From contig BTUU01000013.1 of the NCBI GenBank assembly GCA_045863555.1, positions 1 through 64,000 of the forward strand: a stretch of DNA of 64,000 nucleotides. Reading direction: 5' to 3'. This document shows positions 1 to 8,161 of this stretch, one piece after another. Made by a program: the position numbers and the translations under genes. The notes under the pieces are model-generated. The model had not been told where the DNA came from, did no database searches, and was given only the letters and a program-made list of their open reading frames with translations. Each line of letters starts with the position of its first letter. The stretch's first letter is position 1. This stretch comes from JACRLV01 sp045863555 (GTDB lineage: Bacteria > Planctomycetota > Phycisphaerae > UBA1845 > Fen-1342).

Positions 1-781
1 TCGCCTCGAACGTGCCGTCGCTGGCCGAGTCGGTCTCGATCGTCTCGCGCAGCATGAGCCAGCCGCCGGCAGGGACGCCTGCGAGCCGACCGCGGGCGGG
101 GACGCCCGCGCCACTCCAGATGAACCGCAGCCGCTCGATTGGGTACGCGTCGCCGTACCACGCCCCCGCGCCCGAGTTCCAGGCGTAGACGTTCTTCTCG
201 ATCCGCCGGCCGCGGTAGTCGTACTTGAACGTGACCTTGCTTGCGCCGAGCCGACTGCGGGCAGGGACGCCCGCGCCACTCCAGATGAACCGCCGACGCT
301 CGGTCGGATACGCGTCCCCGTACCACGCGCCCGCGCCCGAGTTCCAGGCGTAGACGTTCTTCTCGATCCGCCGGCCGCGGTAGTCGTACTTGAACGTGAC
401 CTTGCTTGCGCCGAGCCGACTGCGGGCAGGGACGCCCGCGCCACTCCAGGAGTTGAGCGGGATGTACGCGGCGAGGCGGTTCTCGGCGTCCCAGAGCAGC
501 TCGGCCCGCATGACGCTCGTGGCGCTGAGGCCGAAGAGCGACATGAAGGCGGACTGGTCGGCCGTGTCGATGCACTCGGGGTCGTCGCCGGTAACGAGGT
601 TCGCCCGCTCGTCGAACTCGGGGTCGCACTCGCAGTAGCCGTAGCTGGAGCTGAAGATCGCCAGGTCGGGTGGGCCGACGAGGGCGTTGCCGCGTGATGG
701 GTCGCGGGCTGCGTTTGCGTTGTCGGTCCGGTTCCGATGCTGCACGCACTTCTCCCGGCGCTTTCCGAGATCATGATACAC
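1..781 (-). CDS. RHS-repeat protein, C-terminal part incomplete, with dockerin-like segment
   Basis: This is an open minus-strand frame that runs off the left edge of the window. It encodes RHS/YD-repeat sequence (WDAENRLAAY, then FKYDYRGRRIEKNVYAWN twice), typical of large surface or toxin-carrier proteins. Upstream, roughly 700-500, it reads GPPDLAIFSSSYG and then CIDTADQSAFMSLFG. These look like the two halves of a degenerate dockerin or EF-hand repeat. The RHS part contains a 165-bp (55-codon) exact-period duplication, and each unit carries a GC-rich palindrome read as SGAGVPAR. The start is undetermined: the frame stays open back to about 1058, and GTG at 781 is only a placeholder. The frame and RHS assignment are visible in the sequence; function is not known. 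Confidence 0.7.
   Translation of the reverse strand, partial: MYHDLGKRREKCVQHRNRTDNANAARDPSRGNALVGPPDLAIFSSSYGYCECDPEFDERANLVTGDDPECIDTADQSAFMSLFGLSATSVMRAELLWDAENRLAAYIPLNSWSGAGVPARSRLGASKVTFKYDYRGRRIEKNVYAWNSGAGAWYGDAYPTERRRFIWSGAGVPARSRLGASKVTFKYDYRGRRIEKNVYAWNSGAGAWYGDAYPIERLRFIWSGAGVPARGRLAGVPAGGWLMLRETIETDSASDGTFEA
89..119. repeat. REP-like palindrome, in-frame in RHS gene (copy 1; further copies at 251-281 and 416-446)
   Basis: The core gcgggc-(a/g)ggac-gcccgc followed by gccact recurs three times within the RHS reading frame, always read as SGAGVPAR. Related elements lie between genes at 32989-33018 and 41489-41514, where the core is gtcgggc...gcccgacgccact. Confidence 0.7.
111..440. 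repeat. 165-bp tandem duplication inside the RHS gene
   Basis: Positions 111-275 and 276-440 are two near-identical 165-bp units, and a third copy begins at 441. The period is a multiple of three, so the frame is kept and a 55-residue RHS module is duplicated. Each unit boundary lies at a CCACTCCA / gcgggcagggacgcccgc palindrome. Confidence 0.9.
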
Positions 782-830
782 GGAGATTCGCTGGGGGCAG
801 CGGGACCGGAAGGGATTCCGGATGGCGGGG

Positions 831-928
831 TGCGAGAAGGGATTCACGCACCAGCCGGGAGGGGGTGCGAGATGGGAATCACGCACCAGCCGGGTGGGGG
901 TGCGAGATGGGAATCACGCACCAGCCGG
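831..928. repeat. 35-bp tandem repeat, 2.8 copies
   Basis: Units start at 831, 866 and 901 and begin tgcgaga(a/t)ggga. They are directly contiguous without spacers, so this is a minisatellite and not a CRISPR array. Confidence 0.9.
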
Positions 929-956
929 AAAATGTCGGGCGGTCGCTGCGCGACCG

Positions 957-983
957 GGTCCACCACTGGCGTGGTGGGTTCGG
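957..983. repeat. Palindromic element ccaccac-tggc-gtggtgg
   Basis: This is a perfect hairpin stem CACCAC/GTGGTG followed by gttcgga. A second copy with the same flank lies at 53049-53075, which suggests a dispersed REP-type family in the genome. Confidence 0.65.
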
Positions 984-1082
984 AACGGGGGCCTGGCGTG
1001 GCCGCGATGGTCCTGCCGCCGCGAACAGCCGTCCGCGGGGCACCCGGCCGGCCCGCATGCTTACGCGGAGTACCGCGAAAGC

Positions 1083-1157
1083 ATGCCACCCAGTTTGGAT
1101 GCCACCCAGTTTGGATGCCACCCAGTTTGCATGCCATCCAGTTTGCATGCCATCCAA
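1083..1157. repeat. 16-bp tandem repeat, about 4.5 copies
   Basis: The unit atgccacccagtttgg repeats at 1083, 1099, 1115 and 1131, with a partial fifth unit at 1147. Single changes (c to t, g to c) occur in the later copies. The 16-base period does not keep a reading frame, so it is non-coding. A 20-bp direct repeat starting gcgagcgcagggcgcc follows at 1161 and 1182. Confidence 0.9.
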
Positions 1158-1272
1158 ACGGCGAGCGCAGGGCGCCCAACCGCGAGCGCAGGGCGCCTGC
1201 CGGGTTGGTACCATCTCCGTTTGGGCGCGGCGCGGCGGAGGCTGCGGCGCTGGTCGAATGGGGGACGGTGAC

Positions 1273-4200
1273 GTGAAATTTCGCCTGGGTACGACAATCT
1301 TCGCCATTTTCGCGCTGGCCGCGGCCGGGGCGGCGCAGCCGGTCGTTGTGGATGCGTGCGAGTCGGCCGACGGCTGGAGCGTGGCGAGCGCCGACGGCGT
1401 GGACGCGTCGATCGCGCTGGTGGACGGGGCGGCGGCGGGCGATGGGAACGCCGGGAAGGCCGTGCGGCTGAACTACGATTTCAAGACCGGAGCGGGCTAT
1501 TGCGTGCTCAAGAAGACGGTCGATCTCGCGTTGCCGGAGAATTATCGGTTCGCGTTTCAGCTTCGCGGCGACGGGCCGCCGAACAACCTGGAATTCAAGC
1601 TCGTCGACCCGGCCGGGCAGAACGTCTGGTGGGTGAACCAGCGCGAGTACGAATTTCCGCGCGAGTGGCGGCGGGTGACGCTGCCGGCGCGGCGGTTTCA
1701 GTTCGCGTGGGGCCCGTCCGGCGGCACGCCGCTGGGCCGCGTCGGGGCGATCGAGATCGCGGTGGCGGCGGGCGGCGGCGGCAAGGGCCATATTGACATC
1801 GACCAACTCACGTTTGAGCCCATACCGCCGCGGGGCGAGCCGGGGCCGGTCCACGTGGCGTTTTCGTCGTCGCTGCGGCCGATGGACGGGCCGGTGACGC
1901 TGCCGGAGACGGGTTTGCTGGGGTGGAAGAGCCGGCCGGAGGATGCGCGCCCGACGGTGGAGATCGATCTGGGCGGAGTGCGCGAGTTCGGCGGGCTGGT
2001 CGTGATGTGGGATTTCGCCGACTTTCCGGTTGACTATGACGTGGAGGCGTCGCTGGACGGCCGGGCGTACGAGGTCGTGGCGGCGGTGCGCAACGGGCGG
2101 AGCGGGCGGCGGTATGTGCAGATTTCTGACGGGGAGGCGGCGCATCTGCGCATCCGGCCGACGGTGACATCGCGCGGGAAGGGGATGGGCATCCAGCGGC
2201 TGGAGATTGCGCCGGTGGAATTCGGGCAGAGTCGGAATGCGATGTTTGCCCGCGTCGCGCGCGATGCGCAGCGGGGCGTGTATCCGCGCTATTTCCTGAA
2301 CGAGCAGCAGCCGTGGACGGTCGTCGGCGTGCGGGGCGACGATCGCGAGGCGCTGGTGGACGCGGCCGGGGCGATCGAGCTGGATCGCGGGGGCCCGCGG
2401 CTGGAGCCGTTCATCTTCCTGAACGGGCGGCTGTATTCGTGGGCGACGGCGAAGGTCGAGCAGGACCTCGTGGCGCCGGGCGTGCCGATGCCGCGCGTGA
2501 AGTGGACGGTCGGCGATCTGACACTGACGATCACGGCCTTCGCCGACGGCACGCCGGGGCGGTCGCGGCTCATCGCGGCGTATATCGTGCAGAATCGCGG
2601 CCGGCCGGTGGACGCGAAGTTTCTATTGGCGCTGCGGCCGTTCCAGGTGCTTCCGCCGTGGCACGAGCTGAACCTGACGGGCGGTTTTTCGAAGGTGGAG
2701 TCCATCCTGCGGGAGGGTCCGCGCGTGCTGGCGGACTCGTACTGCATCATGCCGTGGACGCGGCCGGACGGTTTCGGGGCGACGACGCTGGCGGCGGGGG
2801 AGATCGGCGAGTTCGTGTCGAGCGGGCGGGTTCCGTCGGACGATGCGGTCTTCGACGCGGCGGGCGGGGCGTCCGCGGCGCTGCTGTTCAATCTGAAGCT
2901 GGACCGGGAGGGGACTCGGTCGATTTTCGTCACGAGCCCGTTTCACGAGCAGTCGCAGGAGGAGCCGTGGGATTTCGGCGAGGTGGAGGCGATCCAGGAG
3001 TTTGCGCGGCGGGCGACGGATGCGTCGCGCGAGTGGAACCGTGAGGTTTCGCGCGTGGGGCTGCGCCTGCCGCCGATGGCGAAGGCGATCGAGGAGACGT
3101 TTCTGACGATGCAGGCGAGCATCCTCGTGAACGCCGACGGGCCGCGGATTCAGCCGGGTTCGCGGACGTATGAGCGGTCGTGGATCCGCGACGGGGCGCT
3201 GACGGGGACGGCGCTGCTGGCGACGGGGCACGCGGCGGAGATGGGCGCGTTCCTCGACTGGTACGCGGGGCACCAGTATCCGACGGGGAAGATTCCGTGC
3301 GTGGTGGATCGGCGCGGGCCGGACCCTGTGCCGGAGAACGACAGCCACGGGCAGTACATCTACGCGGTCGGGCGGTACTTCGCGTTTACGCGTGACCGCG
3401 CGTTTCTCGACCGGCACTTTCCGCACGTCGCGAAGGCGGTCGAGTACATCGAGTCGCTGCGGGCGCAGCGGATGACGGAGGAGTTTCGCGACGGGCCGCC
3501 GGAAAAGCGCGTGCTCTTCGGGCTCGTGCCGGAGTCGATCAGCCACGAGGGCTACTCGGCCAAGCCGATGCACTCGTACTGGGACGGGTTTTTCACGATC
3601 CGCGGGTTGGCGGATGCGGCGGTGCTGGCGCGGGCGGCGGAGAAGCCGGAGCTTGCGGGCAGGTGGCAGGCGCTGGCGGATGATTATCGCAAGTGCATGT
3701 ACGACTCGATGCGGCTGGCGATGGAGCAGCACAAGATCGAGTACATCCCCGGCTGCGCGGAGCTGGGGGATTTTGACGCGACGTCGACGGCGATCGGCGT
3801 GTTTCCGTGCGGGGAGCTGGGGAAGATCCCGCAGCCGCAACTCGACCAGACGTTCGACCGTTACCTCGAGTTCTTCCGGAAGCGGCGCGACGGCGGCGCG
3901 GAGTGGCGCGAGTTTACGCCGTACGAGGTGCGGCTCGTGGGGACGTTCGTGCATCTCGGGCGGACCGAGGAGGCGCATGAGCTGCTGGACTGGTTCATGA
4001 CGTATCAGCGGCCGGTTGGGTGGCGGCAGTGGGGCGAGGTGGCGTATCGGGACGAGAATGCGGCGAAGTTTGTGGGGGACATGCCGCACACATGGGTCGG
4101 GTCGGATTTCATCAACAGCGTCCGGAGCATGCTGGTGTATGAGCGGGACGACTGCCTGGTTCTTTGCGCGGGCGTACCGGAGACGTGGCTCGAGGCGTCG

Positions 4201-4458
4201 CCGGGGGTGGAGGTGCGGGGGTTTCCGACGCCGTTCGGGGAGCTTTCGTATTCGTTGACGTGGTCGGGGGACGAGATCGTCTTTCAGCTCGCGCCGTCGA
4301 ACCGGGCGCGGCCGGGGAGATTTGAGTTTGTCATTCCGGGGCGGCGCGCGGTCGGGCCGTCGACGGACGAGCGGTTGTCGAAGGTGCCGCCGAACCGGCA
4401 CGTGACGATTCTGGCGGATGATGCGCGGGAGCTGCGGGTGCCGCTTGAGGGGCGATAG
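1273..4458 (+). CDS. Secreted discoidin-domain, six-hairpin glycosidase-like protein
   Basis: This is a 1061-residue protein with a signal peptide (KFRLGTTIFAIFALAAAGAA). Residues about 25-175 look like a carbohydrate-binding beta-sandwich (CBM11/CIA30 type). Residues about 195-315 resemble an F5/8 type C (discoidin) domain. From about 590 to 960 it has an alpha/alpha six-hairpin fold like amylo-alpha-1,6-glucosidases and other glycogen-debranching relatives: SWIRDGALTGTALLA, PENDSHGQYIYAVGRYF, SYWDGFFTIRGL. It ends with a small beta domain. Family knowledge suggests it trims an exported or environmental polysaccharide, but the substrate cannot be named. I chose GTG 1273 because gggga lies 7 bases before it; ATG 1258 in the same frame is the alternative. 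A much longer frame reaching back to 670 crosses the intergenic repeats and is rejected. Confidence 0.8.
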   Translation: MKFRLGTTIFAIFALAAAGAAQPVVVDACESADGWSVASADGVDASIALVDGAAAGDGNAGKAVRLNYDFKTGAGYCVLKKTVDLALPENYRFAFQLRGDGPPNNLEFKLVDPAGQNVWWVNQREYEFPREWRRVTLPARRFQFAWGPSGGTPLGRVGAIEIAVAAGGGGKGHIDIDQLTFEPIPPRGEPGPVHVAFSSSLRPMDGPVTLPETGLLGWKSRPEDARPTVEIDLGGVREFGGLVVMWDFADFPVDYDVEASLDGRAYEVVAAVRNGRSGRRYVQISDGEAAHLRIRPTVTSRGKGMGIQRLEIAPVEFGQSRNAMFARVARDAQRGVYPRYFLNEQQPWTVVGVRGDDREALVDAAGAIELDRGGPRLEPFIFLNGRLYSWATAKVEQDLVAPGVPMPRVKWTVGDLTLTITAFADGTPGRSRLIAAYIVQNRGRPVDAKFLLALRPFQVLPPWHELNLTGGFSKVESILREGPRVLADSYCIMPWTRPDGFGATTLAAGEIGEFVSSGRVPSDDAVFDAAGGASAALLFNLKLDREGTRSIFVTSPFHEQSQEEPWDFGEVEAIQEFARRATDASREWNREVSRVGLRLPPMAKAIEETFLTMQASILVNADGPRIQPGSRTYERSWIRDGALTGTALLATGHAAEMGAFLDWYAGHQYPTGKIPCVVDRRGPDPVPENDSHGQYIYAVGRYFAFTRDRAFLDRHFPHVAKAVEYIESLRAQRMTEEFRDGPPEKRVLFGLVPESISHEGYSAKPMHSYWDGFFTIRGLADAAVLARAAEKPELAGRWQALADDYRKCMYDSMRLAMEQHKIEYIPGCAELGDFDATSTAIGVFPCGELGKIPQPQLDQTFDRYLEFFRKRRDGGAEWREFTPYEVRLVGTFVHLGRTEEAHELLDWFMTYQRPVGWRQWGEVAYRDENAAKFVGDMPHTWVGSDFINSVRSMLVYERDDCLVLCAGVPETWLEASPGVEVRGFPTPFGELSYSLTWSGDEIVFQLAPSNRARPGRFEFVIPGRRAVGPSTDERLSKVPPNRHVTILADDARELRVPLEGR

Positions 4459-4470
4459 GGGGGAGGGGAT

Positions 4471-4544
4471 TGGGCCCAGCAGGACTCGAACCTGCGACCA
4501 AGGGATTATGAGTCCCCCGCTCTAACCGACTGAGCTATGGGCCC
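4471..4544 (-). tRNA. tRNA with CAU anticodon (Met or lysidine-modified Ile)
   Basis: The reverse strand folds as a cloverleaf with acceptor GGGCCCA/TGGGCCC, a GGTTCGAGTCC T-arm and anticodon loop CTCATAA. The discriminator base is A. CAU can be elongator Met or Ile2; sequence alone does not settle it, although the CC-rich acceptor resembles Ile2. Confidence 0.95.
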
Positions 4545-4570
4545 GCGACGAATCACCCGCCTTTGAACCG

Positions 4571-4614
4571 GCGATGCGGTGCCGCAGGTTGAGGCGATGC
4601 GGCGCCGCAGGTTG
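4571..4614. repeat. 22-bp direct repeat between the two tRNA genes
   Basis: gcgatgcgg(t/c)gccgcaggttga occurs twice in tandem (4571 and 4593), with one base differing. Confidence 0.8.
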
Positions 4615-4650
4615 ATTCGATGCGCGTAACGGCCTATGCTACTCCAGCCT

Positions 4651-4721
4651 TGGGGATTGGTGTAACGGTAGCACGACTGACTCTGGATCAGTTAGTCCAG
4701 GTTCGAATCCTGGATCCCCAG
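4651..4721 (+). tRNA. tRNA-Gln (CUG)
   Basis: The cloverleaf has acceptor TGGGGAT/ATCCCCA, an anticodon stem ACTGA/TCAGT around loop CTCTGGA (anticodon CTG) and a T-arm GGTTCGAATCC. The discriminator is G. Confidence 0.95.
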
Positions 4722-4842
4722 TTCCACTGGCCGCCGCGGCGGCCGAGTCATTGAGGTCCGTTCATTCGCCCCGGCGCAGCGCGTGACCGCTTCCGGGCAG
4801 TATGGTTTCTGTCTCGCGCTTGCTTCGTTCCGACACCCCAGA

Positions 4843-5754
4843 CTATTGAATCGACGGTGGATCGTCGTCGCGGCTCGTTCCAGAGAACAGCCGATTCGTC
4901 GCGTCGACGTGGGAGGCCGCGATGCTCCCGTCCGGGTTTTCCACGTATCCGAGCCGCCGGTAGTCGCTCACCGCGACGTGGCCGTCGCACCAGAGGACGT
5001 TCGCCCTGCCACCGTGGCGGAGGTCGGGGGCGGAGCGGTGCTCGGGGGCACGGTTGTTGTCGTCACAAGAATCGCCCGTCGCGGTCAGGCGCGGCGGGTC
5101 GAGCGACCAGGCATGGTTGCCGGCCGCGAAGAGATCGGATGAGCCGTCGATGCGGTAGTCAGTGCGGGCGTCCCGCGGCTTTCCGGCCGCGGTGCCGAGG
5201 GCATCGGCGGCCATGACGGTCTGACCCTGGATGTGATCGATCTTGACCGGAAAGCGGATGAAGCCGTTTGCCTCGGCGTTTCCACGGAAGCGTGCGTTGC
5301 CGAGGAACTGGAAGTTGTAGCCGTACGGCGCGTTGCGGTTGTTGATCCGCTCGGGGACCTCGGGGCAGTGGAAGACGCGGCTGCCGTCGATGAGCTTCGT
5401 ATTGTCGTCGGCCGAGTTCGGGCTGGGCTCGTTGAAGGCGAAGAAGCCGGCCTCGGCGCCCATCGTGACATACCAGCGCGGCCGGAAGTGGTACCCGTTG
5501 CCCACCCAGTAGACGTTCCGCGCGGGATCGCTGAAGCGAGCGGGCCGGCCGGGGACGACGATGCCCTTGCTGGAGTCGGCGTACATGTGCCAGCCGGTGC
5601 CGACCTGGCGCATGTTGGTCGCGCAGAGCGTCGTGCGGGCGGCGCGGCGGGCCGAATTCAGGCTCGGCAGGAGGATCGCGATCAGCGTGGCGATGATCGC
5701 GACGACGACGAGCAGCTCGATGAGCGTGAAGGCAGACTTCGGGTACATCCACAC
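4843..5754 (-). CDS. Prepilin-like protein with type IV pilin N-terminus
   Basis: This 303-residue protein begins MWMYPKSAFTLIELLVVVAI, a class III prepilin cleavage and methylation motif (cut before F, Glu at +5) followed by one hydrophobic helix. The C-terminal half contains ANVLWCDGHVAVSDYRR, the DGH segment found in the very large planctomycete family of pseudopilin-like (DUF1559-type) proteins. It should be processed by prepilin peptidase and exported or assembled by a type II/IV machinery. The start is GTG 5754 or ATG 5748; AAGGA at 5759-5763 suits either. It is the last gene of a minus-strand run with the FecR-like and YHS-like genes. Confidence 0.85.
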   Translation of the reverse strand: MWMYPKSAFTLIELLVVVAIIATLIAILLPSLNSARRAARTTLCATNMRQVGTGWHMYADSSKGIVVPGRPARFSDPARNVYWVGNGYHFRPRWYVTMGAEAGFFAFNEPSPNSADDNTKLIDGSRVFHCPEVPERINNRNAPYGYNFQFLGNARFRGNAEANGFIRFPVKIDHIQGQTVMAADALGTAAGKPRDARTDYRIDGSSDLFAAGNHAWSLDPPRLTATGDSCDDNNRAPEHRSAPDLRHGGRANVLWCDGHVAVSDYRRLGYVENPDGSIAASHVDATNRLFSGTSRDDDPPSIQ

Positions 5755-5820
5755 GGATCCTTCGTGGAAAACGGGTGCGGCGGCTCAACGGAAAGCAGCG
5801 GCGACCGGACGGCGCGGCGT

Positions 5821-6852
5821 CTAGCGCTTGCCGCGCGACTTGAGCCACGACTCGGCGGCGTCGCGGCGGATGCGGATCGTCCCCGGTCGGGCAGCGCCGT
5901 CTTTCGCGAGGTCGCTGCCGGCGTCGATGATGACGCTGATGAGCTGGTCGCCGCGGCCGGTGCCGAAGAACCCTTCGCTGCGCAGCCGGGCCTGGTTCGG
6001 GCCGAGGTCGAGCGGGGGGGCGGCGGCGAGCGACTGCTGGAGCAGGTTCGCGAACTGGGTCTGGGAGGTTACGTTCGTCAGGTCGAGCACGACGGAGCGG
6101 CCGCTGCCGGGACCGATGACACCGATCCCGTCGTTGCTGATGCGGTTGTAGGCGAGTTCGAGATCGCTCTGGCCGGCGGCGTCGGCGAGGGCGACATTCC
6201 GGAAGAGGGCGGACTGGTCGAGCCAGCGTCGCATGGCCTCGGTGACGAGCTGGCCGGGCTGGACGTTGCGGCGCTCGGCGGTGAGCTTGTTGATCGCCTC
6301 GACGAGGCCGCGGTCGGTGAGGCCGATCTCAAACTGGTCGGTGGCGCGTTCGTAGTAGAGCGAGAAGCCCCAGGTGCCGCGTTTCGAGAGGGTGGCGACG
6401 GGGCTGTCGACGGTGAAATCGCTCTTGAGGCCGCCCTCGGCGACGCCGGCGCGGACGCGGCCCTGGCTGACGCCGACGCGGATGCGCTTGGTGTCGCTGG
6501 TTTTGTACGCCTCGCTGAGGACGGTCTTGCCGACGGAGTCGACGAGCATGCAGGAGTAGGGTTCCTCATCGCCGAGCTGGAGCTTCACGGAGGATCGGAT
6601 GCCGGTGAGGATCTTGGTCTGCTCGGCGAGTTCGTCGCCGAGCTTCAGGGGCTGCCATTCCTGGCTTTCGAGCGGCGCCCACTTCACGTCGCCCTTGATC
6701 TCGATGACCCTGGCCTTGATCGGCGTCCGGTCGGCGGGCGCGGAGGCCGGGGCGGCCGGCGCCGCGGGCTGTGAGCCGGCGGGTTCCTGAGCAAAGGTGC
6801 TCGCGGTGAGCAGGACGAGGGCGATGGAGCAGGATTGCAGAAGTCGGTTCAT
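5821..6852 (-). CDS. FecR-domain secreted protein
   Basis: This 343-residue protein has a signal peptide ending at ASTFA-QEP and an Ala/Pro linker. A FecR-like beta region follows at about residues 45-160 (IKGDVKWAPLES, ...GDELAEQTKILTG..., RVRAGVAEGG). In planctomycetes such FecR domains occur in secreted or cell-surface proteins outside iron sensing, and nothing here indicates a sigma/anti-sigma pair. The C-terminal half is not recognised. GGAGG lies 8 bases before the ATG. The next gene downstream is the prepilin-like protein, 66 bp away. Confidence 0.75.
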   Translation of the reverse strand: MNRLLQSCSIALVLLTASTFAQEPAGSQPAAPAAPASAPADRTPIKARVIEIKGDVKWAPLESQEWQPLKLGDELAEQTKILTGIRSSVKLQLGDEEPYSCMLVDSVGKTVLSEAYKTSDTKRIRVGVSQGRVRAGVAEGGLKSDFTVDSPVATLSKRGTWGFSLYYERATDQFEIGLTDRGLVEAINKLTAERRNVQPGQLVTEAMRRWLDQSALFRNVALADAAGQSDLELAYNRISNDGIGVIGPGSGRSVVLDLTNVTSQTQFANLLQQSLAAAPPLDLGPNQARLRSEGFFGTGRGDQLISVIIDAGSDLAKDGAARPGTIRIRRDAAESWLKSRGKR

Positions 6853-6954
6853 GGCCGGAGCCTCCTCAGGTCGGGGCGCTCGGGAGCCCCTTCATTATCC
6901 ACGCGTGCGAGAAGCGCGGCAAGGAAGCGAAGGACAAAACGGCGAAACCGCTCC

Positions 6955-8055
6955 CTACTTTCCTGCCGTCAGGTCAAACGTCTTGGCCGTGAGCGGCTCG
7001 TTCAGGACGATCCGGGTGAGGGTCGTCGGTGCGTCGCCCTGCGGAGCACCGTCGAAGGTGGTCCGCCAGGACTTCGGCAGCGTGACGCCGTCGATCGTCT
7101 CGAGGTCCACGAAGGTGCGTTCGATCATGCCGAGGAGGCCGCGCTCGCCGCCGCGACCGACGAAGGCGAGCGTCCGCACGCGGCCGGAATTCGGATCGAC
7201 GCCGAGTGTGATGGTGGTGCCGTCAAATGAGACGGCGAGGCGCTCGACGGCGCTGTCGCCGACCTTGCCGGGGCCGAGGGCGACGGCGACGAAATCGGGC
7301 CGGGACGCCGCCTTCATCACGGCGAGGAAGTTGTGGTTGAGTTCGCGGCGCGCGGCCCGGACCTGCGAGTCCGCCATGGGCTTGTCGAAGCCCTTTTCGG
7401 TGGCGAACTGGCCTGTCGCGCCGTTGACCGCCCGAAGCCAGACCGATTCGCCCCAGTAGTACTCATCGCGGGCCTTGTCCGGATACTCGATGAGGTAGAC
7501 GCGGTCGTTGACGTATTCCTTGCCCTCGTGCGTCTTCTTCGAGTCGATCCGCTGGACGTAGGTCTTCACCGCGGCGAGTTTCTCCGCGCCGCCATGCGCG
7601 GCGACAGCGCGATCGAAGAGTTCGCGGCCGCGCTTCATCGCGGCCTCATCTCCCCTGGCCGGGGGATCGTCGCTTTCGAGCAGCTTCCCCGGGGCGGCGA
7701 GGAAGCCGTCGCGGCATTGCGGGGAGGCGAAGATGTAGAGTCGGCCTTCATGGAGGGCGAACAGGTCGCAGCGCCCCTCGCCGCTGAGCGGTCCCATCCG
7801 GGCGCACGCGCCGCCGAGCTGAATTTCGAACTTCGCGGGCTCTTTCTCGAAAGCGGCCTTGTTCTCCGCGCTCGAAAAGTGATACGTGTAGCCGGTGCGG
7901 ATCACGCTGAAAGCGGGATCGCCTTTGACTTCCTTTCCATCGCGAATCAGAGCGACCGCGTCGATCTGGAACACCCGATCGCCCGGCGGCGCGGCGACGG
8001 CAACGAGAGCGCAGAGTGAAACCAGGACACCACAGACGCCACGACGCCCCAACAT
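6955..8055 (-). CDS. Secreted YHS-type domain protein
   Basis: This 366-residue protein has a signal peptide (VCGVLVSLCALVAVAA). It is followed by two segments resembling the heavy-metal-associated YHS domain: GDPAFSVIRTGYTYHFSSAE with FEKEPAKFEIQ..GGACARMG, and LYIFASPQCRDGFLAAP. The rest (about 150-366) looks like an outer-membrane-lipoprotein-sorting style beta protein (LAAVKTYVQRIDSK, ...VGRGGERGLLG) but is not firmly placed. The start ATG 8055 has AAAGGAG upstream. A long hairpin (8084-8130) lies just before it. Confidence 0.65.
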   Translation of the reverse strand: MLGRRGVCGVLVSLCALVAVAAPPGDRVFQIDAVALIRDGKEVKGDPAFSVIRTGYTYHFSSAENKAAFEKEPAKFEIQLGGACARMGPLSGEGRCDLFALHEGRLYIFASPQCRDGFLAAPGKLLESDDPPARGDEAAMKRGRELFDRAVAAHGGAEKLAAVKTYVQRIDSKKTHEGKEYVNDRVYLIEYPDKARDEYYWGESVWLRAVNGATGQFATEKGFDKPMADSQVRAARRELNHNFLAVMKAASRPDFVAVALGPGKVGDSAVERLAVSFDGTTITLGVDPNSGRVRTLAFVGRGGERGLLGMIERTFVDLETIDGVTLPKSWRTTFDGAPQGDAPTTLTRIVLNEPLTAKTFDLTAGK

Positions 8056-8083
8056 CGAACTGCTCCTTTGGCGGGAATGTGGA

Positions 8084-8130
8084 AAGGTGGAGAGGCGGGA
8101 CGGCTCAGTCGTCCCCAGCCTCTCCACCTT
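8084..8130. promoter_or_regulatory. Long perfect hairpin upstream of 8055 gene
   Basis: AAGGTGGAGAGGC pairs perfectly with GCCTCTCCACCTT (13 bp), and inside it GGGACG pairs with CGTCCC around loop GCTCAGT. It sits 29 bases before the ATG at 8055 and 32 bases past the stop of the gene ending at 8162. It could be a terminator-like or mRNA-stability structure. There is no T tract. Confidence 0.6.
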
Positions 8131-8161
8131 CACACGCCTGCACCTGTCTTCGGCCCGCGGA

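Larger units (their letters stand above)
782..1272. other. Repeat-rich intergenic block
   Basis: No convincing gene was found in these 491 bases. They contain a 35-bp tandem repeat (831-928), a GTGGTGG palindrome (957-983), a 16-bp tandem repeat (1083-1157) and a 20-bp direct repeat (1161-1199). Open frames across the block arise because 35-bp and 16-bp periods rotate through all frames; they show no domain. Confidence 0.7.

Noticed and set aside
390..638. 82-residue plus-strand frame
   Set aside because: Opposite the RHS coding frame; no ribosome site or domain.
831..928. CRISPR-like array
   Set aside because: The 35-bp units are contiguous with no spacers and no cas genes nearby.
670..1272. 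N-terminal extension of the 1273-4458 protein
   Set aside because: It reads through tandem repeats and would place about 200 low-complexity residues before a clear signal peptide.
2623..4401. 592-residue minus-strand frame
   Set aside because: It lies wholly opposite the discoidin/six-hairpin gene and is Arg/Pro-rich without motifs.
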